This document shows positions 43,239 to 52,706 of a stretch of 64,000 nt of DNA, in pieces. The stretch's first letter is position 1; the number at the start of each line of letters is the position of its first letter. A model generated the notes under the pieces. The model saw only the letters and a list, made by a program, of their open reading frames with translations. It was not told the DNA's origin and did no database searches. Where the stretch lies: NCBI RefSeq assembly GCF_004353915.1, contig NZ_SMRP01000015.1:11803-75802 (forward strand). Direction: 5' to 3'. This DNA is from Paraburkholderia silviterrae. Lineage in GTDB: Bacteria; Pseudomonadota; Gammaproteobacteria; Burkholderiales; Burkholderiaceae. Made by a program: the position numbers and the translations under genes.

Positions 43239-45965
43239 CTACTTCAGGAGCCCACGCTGGCGAGCGAGCGCGATGGCGTCATAGCGGCTCGACACGCCAA
43301 GCTTCGCGAGGATGTTCTTTACGTTCCACTTCACCGTGCCGAAGGTGATGTTCAGCGTCAGCGCGATGCGCTTGTTCGACATCGCCTCGGCGATCAGCGT
43401 GAGGATTTCGAGTTCGCGCGGCGTCAGCGTGCCTCGCTGGCCTTCCGGATGGCTTCGGCTGGCCGCCGCCGCGCCGCCTGCGCCACTCATCTCGGCGGCC
43501 TCGGGCGCACGCGCGCCCGGTGTCATGCGTACGAGCAGGTCGTCGAGGTAGTGGGCGACTGCGGGCGGCAGGCTGCCTTCGTCGCGCAGGCGCGGCAGCA
43601 GATGCCCGATCTGCTCCTTCACGTCGAGCAGCGTGCGCACGAGCCCGAGCTTCGCGCCGAGCGTGAGCGCCTCCGTGAGGCAGCGCATTGCTTCGGTGTC
43701 CTCCTGAAGCGTGTGGTGCGCGGCGGCGGCCAGCAGGCCGGCGCGGACCACGAGACGACCGCGCCCGTACGCTTGCCCGAAGCGTCGAACTTCGTCCAGT
43801 GCGTCGAGCGCCGCCGCCGGATCGTGGTCGGCCATGGCCACGCGCGCCCGCGCGGCGGCCGCGATAGCGGGAATTTCGGCGAAGGCGCCTGTTGCGCCCG
43901 CATGGAGCTTGCGCAGGCCTTCGAGGCGCTTGACGAGCTCAACGGCGCGCGGCTGCTCGCCGACGGCGAGCAGGATGTCGACCTGTTCGCCGAGCATGTG
44001 CGCAAGGGCACGGTCCAGCCCCACGAGATGGAAGTGCGATGCCTGCGCTTCGAGGAAGGCGAGCGCCGTTTCCGGCGCGTCCAGCAGGAAGTCGAGGCGC
44101 GCGCGGCACAGCGAGGCGCGCGTCATCACGTCGGGCCATGAGGTCTGCACAAGACCTGTGCGGTTGGCCAGCACTTCGCGGGCGTCGTCGACGCGATCCA
44201 GTTCGTACCAGGCGTCGGCAAGCGTGGCGGCGCACAGGTTCGCCGCCACGGATCCGCGTCCGAATGCGGCTTCGGCGCGCTGCAGAATGCCGATGCCAAG
44301 ACGTTCGGCCTCCTTGACTTCGCCCGCGACCAGATAGCTCTGCGCGCGAAAGCTTTCGTACACCATGGCCATGTCGTTGTCGCGGTCTGCCGGCGCGACG
44401 GGCTTTTCGTCGAGCAGGCGGTGCGCATCGGCGATGCGGCCGAGTGCGAGGTAAGCCGCCGCGAGCCCGGCGAGGCAGATGTAGCGCAACGTCGGGTTGT
44501 CCATCGGCACGTTCAAGGTCGGCTCGAGCAGATCCACCACGCGTTGCATATCGTCGCGTTGCACGGCGATGGCCGAATCCGTGATGAAGAATTTCGACGA
44601 TATGGCGGGGATTTTCGCGGCTTCCGTGCGGCGGATCTGCTCGATCCAGCGTTCGGCCTTGTCGTGCCGGCCCGTGAACGCGCAGGTCAGGCAGCCGAGA
44701 AAGAACAGGCGCGGATGCGAGAACAACGTGTCCTGAGGCAAGCGGTCGAGCAGGTGCAGCATGGGGCTGACATAAGCCATGTTCCACGTTGATCGCGAGG
44801 CCGCTTCTTCCATGGCGTCCGCGGCAAAGTCGAGGTCGCCGCCCTGGCTTGCATGCCGCACGGCCTCGACCAGCAGCCCGTGGTCGGCGAACCAGCGGCT
44901 CGCGCGCCGATGCAGCGCCTCGACGCTTGCCTCGCCCTGCTGCGCGAGCCGCCGCGCGAGGAACTCGCCGAACAGCGGATGAAAGCGATACCAGGGCGAA
45001 TCGTCGTCGGAGTCTACCCGGTAGATGAGCAGGTTTTCGTCTTCGGCGCGCTTGATCTGCTCGGCGGCATTGGGGTCTTCGGTCGCCCACGCGGCCAGCT
45101 CCGCATTGAAGCGCCGGAAAATCGACATCTTTTCCATGAACGCAGTGAGCTCGGGCGGCAGCCAGGCCACGACGTCCTCGGCCAGATACGACTGGAGGTC
45201 GGTCGATTTCCAGAGCAGTGCGCGCAGGTTCGCTCGTTTGGCCGGCCGGATGCGCAGCATCGTCGCAATCGGCTGGAGGCTCGCCGGCCAGCCGCTCGTG
45301 AGATCGTGAATCAGGCGCACTTCATCGGCGCTCAGCTTGACGGTGCTCAGATTCTGCTCGAAGAATGCGCGCGTTTCCTCCAGATCGAAGGGCAGCGCCG
45401 CAAAGTCGATTTCATGGACCTGGCCCTGCATGCGCAGACGGCCGAGGCTGAGCGGCGGCATGGTGCGCGAGGCGATGACGATATGCAGATTCGCCGGGCA
45501 GTGATCGAGCAGCTTCTGCATGAGCCGGTGAGCCGCTGGCGCCTCGACGTGATGGTAGTCGTCGATCATCAGGTAGAGCTCGCGATCGACTTCTTCCATG
45601 GCGCTCGTGAGCACGGCCGCGAGCGCGTCGATGGAGGGCTCGCTGCCCGTGGCATGAGGCATCACGCTATCGGAGGGCATGCCGAGACGCTGCAGCGCGC
45701 CAAGCAGGTAGGTGCAGAACTGCGTGAACTCGCGGTCGCTGTGGCCGAGCGAGAGCCAGGCGACGTCGATGCCGGCCTTGATCAGCGTCTGGCGCCACTG
45801 CGCGAGCAGGACCGTCTTGCCGAAGCCGGCGCCGCCCGTGACCAGCGTGGCGCAGCAGTACTTCGTTTCGGCGAGGCGCGCGAGCAGGGGCTCGCGCGCA
45901 ATGTGGCGCGGGCCGATGCGCGGCGGCGAGAACTTGGTTGCCACGAGGAAGGTGTCGGAATGCAT
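43239..45965 (-). CDS. MalT/AlkS-type LuxR-family ATP-dependent activator
   Basis: A 908-aa STAND regulator. Walker A GGAGFGKT is at residues 44-51, Walker B near YLMIDDYHHVE, a NB-ARC/winged region to about 380, helical TPR-like repeats (400-800) and a C-terminal LuxR HTH (about 840-908: LTPRELEILTLIAEAMSNKR, VSSRYDAIALARQRGLL). MalT-type proteins activate promoters with short G-rich boxes when bound to ATP and an inducer. ATG 45965 is the natural start (MHSDTFLVATKFSPPR). It is in the centre of the acyl-CoA operons that carry GGGAGGGG boxes, and is the obvious candidate to bind them. Confidence 0.92.
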   Translation of the reverse strand: MHSDTFLVATKFSPPRIGPRHIAREPLLARLAETKYCCATLVTGGAGFGKTVLLAQWRQTLIKAGIDVAWLSLGHSDREFTQFCTYLLGALQRLGMPSDSVMPHATGSEPSIDALAAVLTSAMEEVDRELYLMIDDYHHVEAPAAHRLMQKLLDHCPANLHIVIASRTMPPLSLGRLRMQGQVHEIDFAALPFDLEETRAFFEQNLSTVKLSADEVRLIHDLTSGWPASLQPIATMLRIRPAKRANLRALLWKSTDLQSYLAEDVVAWLPPELTAFMEKMSIFRRFNAELAAWATEDPNAAEQIKRAEDENLLIYRVDSDDDSPWYRFHPLFGEFLARRLAQQGEASVEALHRRASRWFADHGLLVEAVRHASQGGDLDFAADAMEEAASRSTWNMAYVSPMLHLLDRLPQDTLFSHPRLFFLGCLTCAFTGRHDKAERWIEQIRRTEAAKIPAISSKFFITDSAIAVQRDDMQRVVDLLEPTLNVPMDNPTLRYICLAGLAAAYLALGRIADAHRLLDEKPVAPADRDNDMAMVYESFRAQSYLVAGEVKEAERLGIGILQRAEAAFGRGSVAANLCAATLADAWYELDRVDDAREVLANRTGLVQTSWPDVMTRASLCRARLDFLLDAPETALAFLEAQASHFHLVGLDRALAHMLGEQVDILLAVGEQPRAVELVKRLEGLRKLHAGATGAFAEIPAIAAAARARVAMADHDPAAALDALDEVRRFGQAYGRGRLVVRAGLLAAAAHHTLQEDTEAMRCLTEALTLGAKLGLVRTLLDVKEQIGHLLPRLRDEGSLPPAVAHYLDDLLVRMTPGARAPEAAEMSGAGGAAAASRSHPEGQRGTLTPRELEILTLIAEAMSNKRIALTLNITFGTVKWNVKNILAKLGVSSRYDAIALARQRGLLK

Positions 45966-46133
45966 GGCTCTGGCCTGTTTGATCGGTTGCCACAGCCGCG
46001 ATGCGGCGCGGCTGCGTGGTCGCCCTTCGGAGCGAACTCGACGGCACATTATGGCGTTTCGATCACCCGTTTGGAAAGCCACCGGCGGGCAGGGGCGCCG
46101 TTGTCCGCCGTGCGCGCCGCGCACGTCCGCAAG

Positions 46134-46168
46134 GGGAGGGGCAGGGGCATCCTCGACTCGCGTACCTT
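46134..46168 (+). promoter_or_regulatory. G-box promoter 4: GGGAGGGG - 21 bp - TACCTT
   Basis: The box at 46134-46141 (with an extra leading G) and TACCTT at 46163-46168 lie 54 bp before the crotonase gene at 46222, divergent from the LuxR-type activator. Confidence 0.6.
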
Positions 46169-46221
46169 GGCATCCGGCAAGCAATATTGTCTGCATCTGG
46201 ATTCTGGAACAAGGAGAGGAG

Positions 46222-46998
46222 ATGAACGAATCCGTGTCTTTCGAAGTGAGGGGCCAGGTCGGCTGGATTACGCTGACGCGGCCCGAAGCGCGCAATGCGC
46301 TGAGCCGCGAGATGGTGCTCGCCATGACGGCGCAATTGCGCGCATGGCGCGAGGACGCTGGCGTGCGCGTGGTGGCGCTGACCGGCACGGGCCCGGCGTT
46401 TTGCGCGGGCGCCGACCTCAAGACGGCGGGCAGCGCGGCGCAGCCCGGTGAAATGGATTTCCTCGACACGCTCGTCGTTTTCTTCGACCTCCTGCGCACA
46501 TTCCCGAAGCCGGTGATCGCCGCGGTCAACGGTCTCGCCGTGGCGGGCGGGCTCGAAACGGTGCTCGCCTGCGACTTCGTGATCGCGGCGCAGAGTGCGC
46601 GCTTTGGCGACGCGCATTCGAACTTCGGGGTATTCCCGGGGGGCGGAGGCGCGGCGGTGCTGCCTCGCAAGGTGCCGCACAACGTGGCGAAGTATCTGCT
46701 TTTCACCGGCGATTCGCTGCCCGCGGACGAGATGAAGACCCACGGACTCGTGAGCGAGGTGGTGGCCGATGCCGAGCTCGTGGCGCGTGTGCAGGCCATC
46801 GGCGAGAAGCTGGCGAAGAAGAGCCCGCTCGTGCTGCGCCGCATGAAGCAGGTGGCCGACGAGGCGCCCGACAAATCGATGGCCGACGCGCTGCGCCACG
46901 AGCTGCTGGAGCTGCGCAACCATCAGCGTTCGTACGATATTGCAGAAGGGCTGCGGGCTTTCGCGGAAAAGCGCACGCCGGAATTCAAGGGCTACTGA
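46222..46998 (+). CDS. Enoyl-CoA hydratase/isomerase (crotonase) family protein
   Basis: A 258-aa crotonase. Oxyanion-hole segments AFCAGADLK and NGLAVAGGLETVLA are present. The first catalytic glutamate position is kept (GGLE), but the second reads FGDAHSNFGVFPG without Glu, so hydration may be altered. A strong AAGGAGAGGAG site precedes the start. It is 85 bp upstream of a thiolase gene in the same unit. Confidence 0.9.
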   Translation: MNESVSFEVRGQVGWITLTRPEARNALSREMVLAMTAQLRAWREDAGVRVVALTGTGPAFCAGADLKTAGSAAQPGEMDFLDTLVVFFDLLRTFPKPVIAAVNGLAVAGGLETVLACDFVIAAQSARFGDAHSNFGVFPGGGGAAVLPRKVPHNVAKYLLFTGDSLPADEMKTHGLVSEVVADAELVARVQAIGEKLAKKSPLVLRRMKQVADEAPDKSMADALRHELLELRNHQRSYDIAEGLRAFAEKRTPEFKGY

Positions 46999-47083
46999 TT
47001 GATTGACCGGGCCGGGCGTCGAGCGCTGCCACACAGTCGCGCCGCGCGCGCCGCTCGTGCCCGCCAGGACATCGCATCGGAAA

Positions 47084-48334
47084 ATGACTATGGAAGATAT
47101 CTACATCGTTGGCGTCGGCATGACGCCGTTCGGCCGCCACGCGGACAAATCGGTCAAGCAGCTCACGGCCTGGGCCGTGGAAGATGCGCTCAAGGACGCA
47201 GGCTGCGATCGCCAGTGGGTTCAGACCGCGTTCTTCGGCAATTGCACGCAAGGCCATTTCGACGGCCAGCACATGATCCGCGGGCAGGTGGCGCTGCTGC
47301 CGCTAGGCTTCGACGGCATTCCCATCTTCAACCTGGAAGGTGCGTGCGCTTCGTCGAGTCACGCGTTCAACCTCGCCGTCACGCAGTTGCGCGCCGGGGC
47401 CGCCGACGTGGTCCTCGCGGTGGGCGCCGAAAAGATGTTCTATAGCGACAAGGCGAAGATGTTCTCGGCCTTCGAATCTGCCTGGGACATCGAAACATTC
47501 GAAGAGAACAAGCAGTACCTCGCGCAGATGGGCAAGGCCATCGTGCCGCCGCCCGGCTCGCAATCGGAGAAGCCGTACAGCCCGTTCATGGACGTCTACG
47601 CAGCGCTCGGGCGCGGCGGGCTCATGGAGCGTTACGGCATTACGCAGCGCCAGCTCGCGGCCGTGGCGTCCAAGAATCACGGGCATTCGGTGCACAACGA
47701 GCGCGCGCAATACCGCAATGCGATGACGATCGACGAGATCCTCGCCGCGCCGCCCATTACTTACCCGATCACGCTGCCCATGTGCTCGCCGATCTCTGAC
47801 GGCGCCGCCGCCGTCATCGTTTGCACGGGCGCCGCGCTGAAGAAGTACGGGTTCGAGCGCAAGCGCGCGGTGCGTGTGCTGGCGAGCGTCGTGCGCTCGG
47901 CTTCGGCGCGTGCGGCCGACGCGTTCGACCAGGGCTGCACGCATCTGGCTGGCAAGGCGGCCTTCGAGCAAGCCGGGATCGCACCGAAGGACGTCGACGT
48001 GGCCGAGATTCACGACGCCACCGCAATTGGCGAACTGCTTTCGATGGAATCGCTGGGCCTGTGCGAGGCGGGCGCGAGCGGCGAGCTTGCCGAGCGGGGC
48101 GAAACCACCTTGGGAGGCAGGCTCCCGATCAATCCGTCCGGCGGCCTGGAGTCGAAGGGGCACCCGATCGGCGCGACCGGCATCGGGCAGATTTTCGAGC
48201 TCGTGGAGCAGTTGCGCGGCAATTGCGGCAAGCGCCAGGTCGAAGGCGCGCGCATCGCGCTCCAGGGCAACGGCGGCGGCCTCTGGCGCGTCGAGGAATC
48301 GACCGAGCATGTGGGCATTTTCGGGCTCGCTTGA
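47084..48334 (+). CDS. SCP2/LTP-type thiolase with altered HDCF motif
   Basis: A 416-aa thiolase-superfamily protein. The nucleophile region is LEGACASSS (C88) and the terminal motif SKGHPIGATG is intact. The internal HDCF motif of SCP2 thiolases is replaced by HDAT (AEIHDATAIGEL), so the second cysteine is missing. Family members with such changes include retro-aldol (Ltp2-like) enzymes that need a DUF35 partner, and none is coded nearby. ATG 47084 or 47090 could both serve. The gene ends before a strong hairpin. Confidence 0.87.
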   Translation: MTMEDIYIVGVGMTPFGRHADKSVKQLTAWAVEDALKDAGCDRQWVQTAFFGNCTQGHFDGQHMIRGQVALLPLGFDGIPIFNLEGACASSSHAFNLAVTQLRAGAADVVLAVGAEKMFYSDKAKMFSAFESAWDIETFEENKQYLAQMGKAIVPPPGSQSEKPYSPFMDVYAALGRGGLMERYGITQRQLAAVASKNHGHSVHNERAQYRNAMTIDEILAAPPITYPITLPMCSPISDGAAAVIVCTGAALKKYGFERKRAVRVLASVVRSASARAADAFDQGCTHLAGKAAFEQAGIAPKDVDVAEIHDATAIGELLSMESLGLCEAGASGELAERGETTLGGRLPINPSGGLESKGHPIGATGIGQIFELVEQLRGNCGKRQVEGARIALQGNGGGLWRVEESTEHVGIFGLA

Positions 48335-48406
48335 ACGTCGCCTGAGCGGCCCGTGTGAAGACCGAAGCTTCCTGCGTATCATCGGGTGACCGGTGCGCGC
48401 AGGAAA

Positions 48407-48438
48407 AACGAGGGGATGCGATACGGCATCCCCTCGTT
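48407..48438 (+). terminator. 13-bp perfect stem-loop after the thiolase
   Basis: AACGAGGGGATGC at 48407-48419 pairs exactly with 48426-48438 over a 6-nt loop, 73 bp past the thiolase stop. Likely Rho-independent. Confidence 0.8.
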
Positions 48439-48495
48439 CGTTAACATCACATCAACGACATCGGCGCGGCCGAAGAGGTGGCGAAGGAATAGGGA

Positions 48496-48515
48496 AAGGG
48501 GCTGCGATGCCCCTT
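48496..48515 (-). terminator. Leftward stem-loop after the alcohol dehydrogenase
   Basis: AAGGGGC at 48496-48502 pairs with GCCCCTT at 48509-48515 just beyond the end (48523) of the leftward dehydrogenase gene; reading leftward it is followed by TCCC. Confidence 0.6.
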
Positions 48516-48522
48516 CTTTCGT

Positions 48523-49584
48523 TCAGTCTACCTTAACGTCGCGTAGCGACGCCATGTCGATCACGAAGCGATATTTCACATCGTTGGCCTGCATCCTCCT
48601 GAACGCCGCGTTGATGCCGTGCACGTCCACGATCTCGCAGTCGGGCAGCACGTTGTGTTCAGCGCAGAAGTCGAGCAGTTCCTGCGTCGCGGGCAGGCCG
48701 CCGATCAGCGAGCCGGTGATCGACCGGTTGTTCATCACCAGCAGCGCGCCATGGACGGCTTCGAGTGGCTCGAGCGCGCCCACCAGCACCAGCACGCCGT
48801 TGCGGCCGAGCAGCATCAGATAGGGGTTGACGTTGTGCTTCGTCGGGATCGTGTCGAGGATGAAGTCGAAACGGCTGGCCGCGGCCTGCATCGCCTTGGG
48901 GTCTTTCGAGAGCAGCACGTCCGATGCGCCGAGTGCGCGCGCATCGTCGGCTTTGCTGGCCGACGTGGTGATCACCGTCACCTGTGCGCCCAGCGCGACG
49001 GCGAGCTTCACGGCCATGTGCCCGAGGCCGCCCAGGCCCACCACGGCGACACGCGAGCCTGCGCCGACGCCGTATCGGCGCAGCGGCGTCCAGACGGTGA
49101 TCCCGGCGCACAGCAGCGGGCCGGCGTAACGCATGTCGAGCGCGGCGGGCACGCGCAGCACGAATTCCTCGCGCACGACGATGCTTTCCGAGTAGCCGCC
49201 CAAGGTCGTTTCACGGGTGTGCCGGTCGCGGCCATTGTAGGTGGCGGTGGGCCCCTGGGTGCAGTTCTGCTGCTGGCCGTCTTCGCATGACGGGCAAGTC
49301 TGGCAACTGTCCACGAGACAGCCCACGGCGACGCGGTCGCCGGGCTTGAAGCGGGTGACCCGGGGGCCGACCGCGCTCACGCGTCCGACGATCTCGTGTC
49401 CCGGCACGCAAGGGTAGACCGTGGAGCCCCAGTCGTTGTGGACGGCGTGCGCGTCCGAGTGGCAAATGCCGCAATAGTCGATGACGATGGCGACGTCGTC
49501 GGCGCGCAGGGCGCGCCGTTCGATCCGCATGGGGGTGAGGTCGGCGTGCGCCTCGCAGGCGCCGTAGGCATTACAGGTGCTCAT
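48523..49584 (-). CDS. Zinc-dependent alcohol dehydrogenase (CAD/YahK-type)
   Basis: A 353-aa medium-chain dehydrogenase. Catalytic zinc ligands C38 (CGICHSDAH) and H62-E63 (GHEIVG); structural zinc C94, C97, C100, C108; NAD(P) motif GLGGLGH. It interconverts an aldehyde and a primary alcohol. It is the last gene of the leftward unit after the LuxE- and LuxC-like genes, which together could link acid or acyl-CoA, aldehyde and alcohol. Confidence 0.92.
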   Translation of the reverse strand: MSTCNAYGACEAHADLTPMRIERRALRADDVAIVIDYCGICHSDAHAVHNDWGSTVYPCVPGHEIVGRVSAVGPRVTRFKPGDRVAVGCLVDSCQTCPSCEDGQQQNCTQGPTATYNGRDRHTRETTLGGYSESIVVREEFVLRVPAALDMRYAGPLLCAGITVWTPLRRYGVGAGSRVAVVGLGGLGHMAVKLAVALGAQVTVITTSASKADDARALGASDVLLSKDPKAMQAAASRFDFILDTIPTKHNVNPYLMLLGRNGVLVLVGALEPLEAVHGALLVMNNRSITGSLIGGLPATQELLDFCAEHNVLPDCEIVDVHGINAAFRRMQANDVKYRFVIDMASLRDVKVD

Positions 49585-49666
49585 GGATGATCCGGTGAAA
49601 GCGCGGGCCGCCCGCAGCGAAAGCGCGGCGGCATGCGCGTGGGGGTGACGAAATGGGGCGTATGGC

Positions 49667-51130
49667 TCACGCCTCGATGGAAGGCCGCAGCCACGGCGCG
49701 GGCGAAGTTTCGGGCGTGGCGATCTGGTTCGAGATCCATTTGCCCATGCGGCGCAGCGGCTCGATGGCGTCTTGCGGCGCCGCCCATTTCATCGCGGCCG
49801 CATAGCCGAGCGAGACGATGCGTTGCGCGCCGTACAGCGGCAGCTTGTCTTTCAGTTCGTCCTTGACGCTCTCCGGGTAGATGCCCACTGTCTGCGTGTA
49901 CGCGTCGACGGCGGCCATCACTTCGTCCAGCGAATCGACGGGCACGAGGTTGGCGGTGCGATCGTCGAGCAGCGTGGCAAAGGCGACCGGTTCGGGAATC
50001 TGCGAGCAGACGATGGCGCCTTCGCCCTCCTTGCCGCCGATGACCTTGTACCAGTCGTCGTCGAGCCGCAGCGCATCCACTTCGGCCTTCAATGCCGGGT
50101 CGTAGCGTTTGGGCGCGGTGGACAGCGTGTTGGGCAAACCGAGCATGGCTTCGTACACGTGCTGGCCGAAGCGGTTGAGCCGCGCGAGGCCGGCCTCGTC
50201 GGTGCCGCTTTGCACGTACACGACGCGTGCGCACACGCAGCCCTTCTGGTTCAGCGCGCCGATGTCGCTGGCAAGACGCAGCGCGGCTTCGCGCATGGAC
50301 GCATCGCTTTCGAACGTGTCGCGTCCGATGATGCTGGCGCTGCGCTTTGGATCGAGCGAGATCAGCTCGAGGCCGGGCTGGATGTAGCGCGTGACGTGCT
50401 TCATCGAGGCATAGCCGCCCCACGCGACGATCTTCTCCAGGTTCTGAGGCTGGTACAGGCGTTCCTCGAAGGCGGTGTCGCCGCCCTTCCAGTAGGCGAC
50501 GCTCAGGTGGCGCGTCAACGGGTGATCCGGAGCCATGTCGATCATCGTGCGCGCGATGGCGAGCGCCGTGAAAGGGTCGTTGGACGGCGCCTTGATGATC
50601 GCGTCGCTGCGCATCACCATGTTGCGGATGATCGTGAGCAGCGACAGCCCCGTTGCGTTGCCGGCCACGATGTGCAGCGTGCGCGCGCCGAAGCAGCGCA
50701 CCTCGAGCTCGGTGCCGTCGATGAGCTTCTGCTTCACCCAGCCTTCGAGATGCCGGATGCCCACGGTGCTCTCCACGGCCTCGGTGATCGCCGCGCGCGA
50801 GAGCATATGGCGCAGGCCGAGATAGCTGCCCTTGACCATCGTCGGCGTGACGGGCGCGGTGCGGTACGACAGCTCGCAGGCTTGCTGAAGGTGGGCATTG
50901 GTGGCCAGATCGAGCCGCTCGCCGAGCGCTTCGGCATAGTCGAGGATATCGGTGAAGCTCAATGCGTACAGGTCGGCGAGCCGCGCCGGATTGCCGAGCG
51001 GCAGTCTGTCGAGGTAGTGGCGCGCGTCCGGCGTGAGGAACCTCAGGTCGCCGCCACGGCCTCCGGCCTCGATCAGGTTCTCGGTGATGACGCTGCCGCG
51101 GATGACCATCGGTGCGATGGGAAGAGTCAT
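49667..51130 (-). CDS. LuxC-like acyl-CoA reductase
   Basis: A 487-aa protein of the LuxC family (aldehyde dehydrogenase fold). The nucleophile is probably one of C298/C300 (NQKGCVCARVVYV). VAGNATGLSLLTIIRNMVMR and KAPSNDPFTALAIARTM fit the NADPH-binding half. LuxC reduces an acyl-enzyme to a long-chain aldehyde; in reverse it can act as a CoA-acylating aldehyde dehydrogenase. No luxAB genes are near. Coded 87 bp after the LuxE-like gene with a degenerate tandem repeat between them. Confidence 0.87.
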   Translation of the reverse strand: MTLPIAPMVIRGSVITENLIEAGGRGGDLRFLTPDARHYLDRLPLGNPARLADLYALSFTDILDYAEALGERLDLATNAHLQQACELSYRTAPVTPTMVKGSYLGLRHMLSRAAITEAVESTVGIRHLEGWVKQKLIDGTELEVRCFGARTLHIVAGNATGLSLLTIIRNMVMRSDAIIKAPSNDPFTALAIARTMIDMAPDHPLTRHLSVAYWKGGDTAFEERLYQPQNLEKIVAWGGYASMKHVTRYIQPGLELISLDPKRSASIIGRDTFESDASMREAALRLASDIGALNQKGCVCARVVYVQSGTDEAGLARLNRFGQHVYEAMLGLPNTLSTAPKRYDPALKAEVDALRLDDDWYKVIGGKEGEGAIVCSQIPEPVAFATLLDDRTANLVPVDSLDEVMAAVDAYTQTVGIYPESVKDELKDKLPLYGAQRIVSLGYAAAMKWAAPQDAIEPLRRMGKWISNQIATPETSPAPWLRPSIEA

Positions 51131-51150
51131 GTTCTCAGGTCTCGCTTAGT

Positions 51151-51210
51151 GTGCTCGATTCGGTGCTTGATTCACTGTTTGATTCACGGCTTGATCGGGT
51201 AGTCGATTCG
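51151..51210. repeat. Five degenerate 12-bp tandem repeats
   Basis: Units at 51151, 51163, 51175, 51187 and 51199 follow the pattern GTGCTTGATTCA. On the reverse strand the unit contains GAATCAAGC, the same core as the repeat at 57351-57400. It fills the gap between the LuxE-like stop and the LuxC-like start. Confidence 0.7.
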
Positions 51211-51217
51211 ATGGGCG

Positions 51218-52654
51218 TCATGCGCCGCTGTTCAGGAAGTCCATGGCTTCGCGGTGCGAACCTTCGGTGGCCGCGCAGGTGATCTTGTCGTCGCCGCCGT
51301 TCTTCTCGCTGTAGCGCTGGATCGCGCCCGTGACATAGCGGCTCGGGCGGCCGCAGGCACACGGCTGGTCCCACTCCACGGTGACTTCGTCGCCGGTGAT
51401 GAAGCCGCCCCAGTGGACATCGGCGCCGAGGTCGTAGAAGGCGGCGCGGCCCGTGACGCGGCCCGCGCGCGGCAGCGGCCGGCTGGTCTCGGGGTCGAGC
51501 ACGAACGGGATCACGGTGTGCGCGAAATGGAAATTGCCGTGCTCGCAGCGCGGGTTCGACCCGCTCACGAGTTCGGACATCGCATACGTCTCGTTCAAGC
51601 GCCTCGCGCCCGTGAAGCGCAGCACGTCCTCGCGCCAGCCCTCGGGCTGCACCACGCCCTTGGCGCCGCCCGTGGTGGAGATATACGAGTCTGGATGGAA
51701 CACGGATTCGAGCCCCCGTTCGAGACCGGCGCGGGCCATGCCGTGCAGCAGATTCCAGGTGGCGCCGATATACACGCGCTGGCCGCGCAGCTTCGTCGCC
51801 ATGTCCTCGAAGAAGGCGGCCAGGTAGCCGGGCATGTCGGCTTGCAGCTTGTCGAAGGACTTTTTCTTCGCGAGCAGCTCGGGGCTGATTTCCAGCCTGT
51901 CCAGCGTGCCCTTTGCATGGGCGGCGCGCAGCCGCGCGCCCAGATGCAGTACGTCGGTCGAAAGCGTGGCCGGGTAGGCGGCGTGGAAGTGGTCTTCGCC
52001 CGGCAACAGGGCGCGGATGAGAAATTCGTTCGCGCGCACGTGACTGAGGTAGCCCTTGCGGAAGTAGGGATAGACGGTGTGCAGGTCCGGGTCCGGCATG
52101 TCGGGGCTTGTCTGGGACCAGATGTAGAGCTTGCGGACGTCGCAGGCCTTTTCCCATTCGCGCACGCTATTGGGCAAGAAGGAAATCGTGCCGGAGGTGC
52201 CGGACGTGTGGCTCACGCGCAATTCGGGCACGGCGGCGTCCATCGTCTCGAACCACTCGTCGAGGCTCTTGCAGCCGCTCACGTCCGCGGCGGCGATGCG
52301 TGCCGCCAGCTCGGGCGTGACGAGCTTGCCGAGCCACCGGTTGATCTGCGCGAACTGCTTCTTTTCGAGCAAGGAAGGCGGGTAGGACTTGAAGACCGTG
52401 TGCTCGAACAGCAGCGGCACGACATCCTCCAGCGTGTCGATGTGCGTCACGCCCTCGGCTTCGGCGAGCTTCGAAAGCAGCGGCACGCGGTTGCGTAGTT
52501 GTGCAAAGCGCTGTTTCAGCGCTTGTAGCTGGATGGCGTCGATATCGGCGCGCGGCAGGTGCTGCCAGGCGTGGCAGCTATGGCCCGCGAGGGTGGCAGG
52601 GTCGTTCAGCAGCAGTTCGGTCTTGCGTTCGAGAGGCATTGCGGTGTGGGACAT
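51218..52654 (-). CDS. LuxE/PaaK-like adenylate-forming acyltransferase (acyl-protein synthetase)
   Basis: A 478-aa protein with the adenylation P-loop SHTSGTSGT at residues 148-156, the later LNETYAMSELVSGSNPRCEH segment and a C-terminal CACGRPSRYVTG like those of LuxE and phenylacetate-CoA ligases. LuxE activates fatty acids and hands them to LuxC. At 478 aa it is longer than Vibrio LuxE (about 370 aa). ATG 52654 is the best start. It is first in the leftward LuxE-LuxC-alcohol dehydrogenase unit and divergent from a TetR gene. Confidence 0.85.
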   Translation of the reverse strand: MSHTAMPLERKTELLLNDPATLAGHSCHAWQHLPRADIDAIQLQALKQRFAQLRNRVPLLSKLAEAEGVTHIDTLEDVVPLLFEHTVFKSYPPSLLEKKQFAQINRWLGKLVTPELAARIAAADVSGCKSLDEWFETMDAAVPELRVSHTSGTSGTISFLPNSVREWEKACDVRKLYIWSQTSPDMPDPDLHTVYPYFRKGYLSHVRANEFLIRALLPGEDHFHAAYPATLSTDVLHLGARLRAAHAKGTLDRLEISPELLAKKKSFDKLQADMPGYLAAFFEDMATKLRGQRVYIGATWNLLHGMARAGLERGLESVFHPDSYISTTGGAKGVVQPEGWREDVLRFTGARRLNETYAMSELVSGSNPRCEHGNFHFAHTVIPFVLDPETSRPLPRAGRVTGRAAFYDLGADVHWGGFITGDEVTVEWDQPCACGRPSRYVTGAIQRYSEKNGGDDKITCAATEGSHREAMDFLNSGA

Positions 52655-52706
52655 GGATCGACTCGCGGATAAAGATGAAATGCGGACTGACGTCATTCGT
52701 CGGCAG

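Noticed and set aside
10741..52654. Possible luminescence system, since luciferase-like, LuxC-like and LuxE-like genes all occur
   Set aside because: The luciferase-like gene is a single-subunit LLM monooxygenase with its own reductase 38 kb away under different control; there is no luxA/luxB pair.
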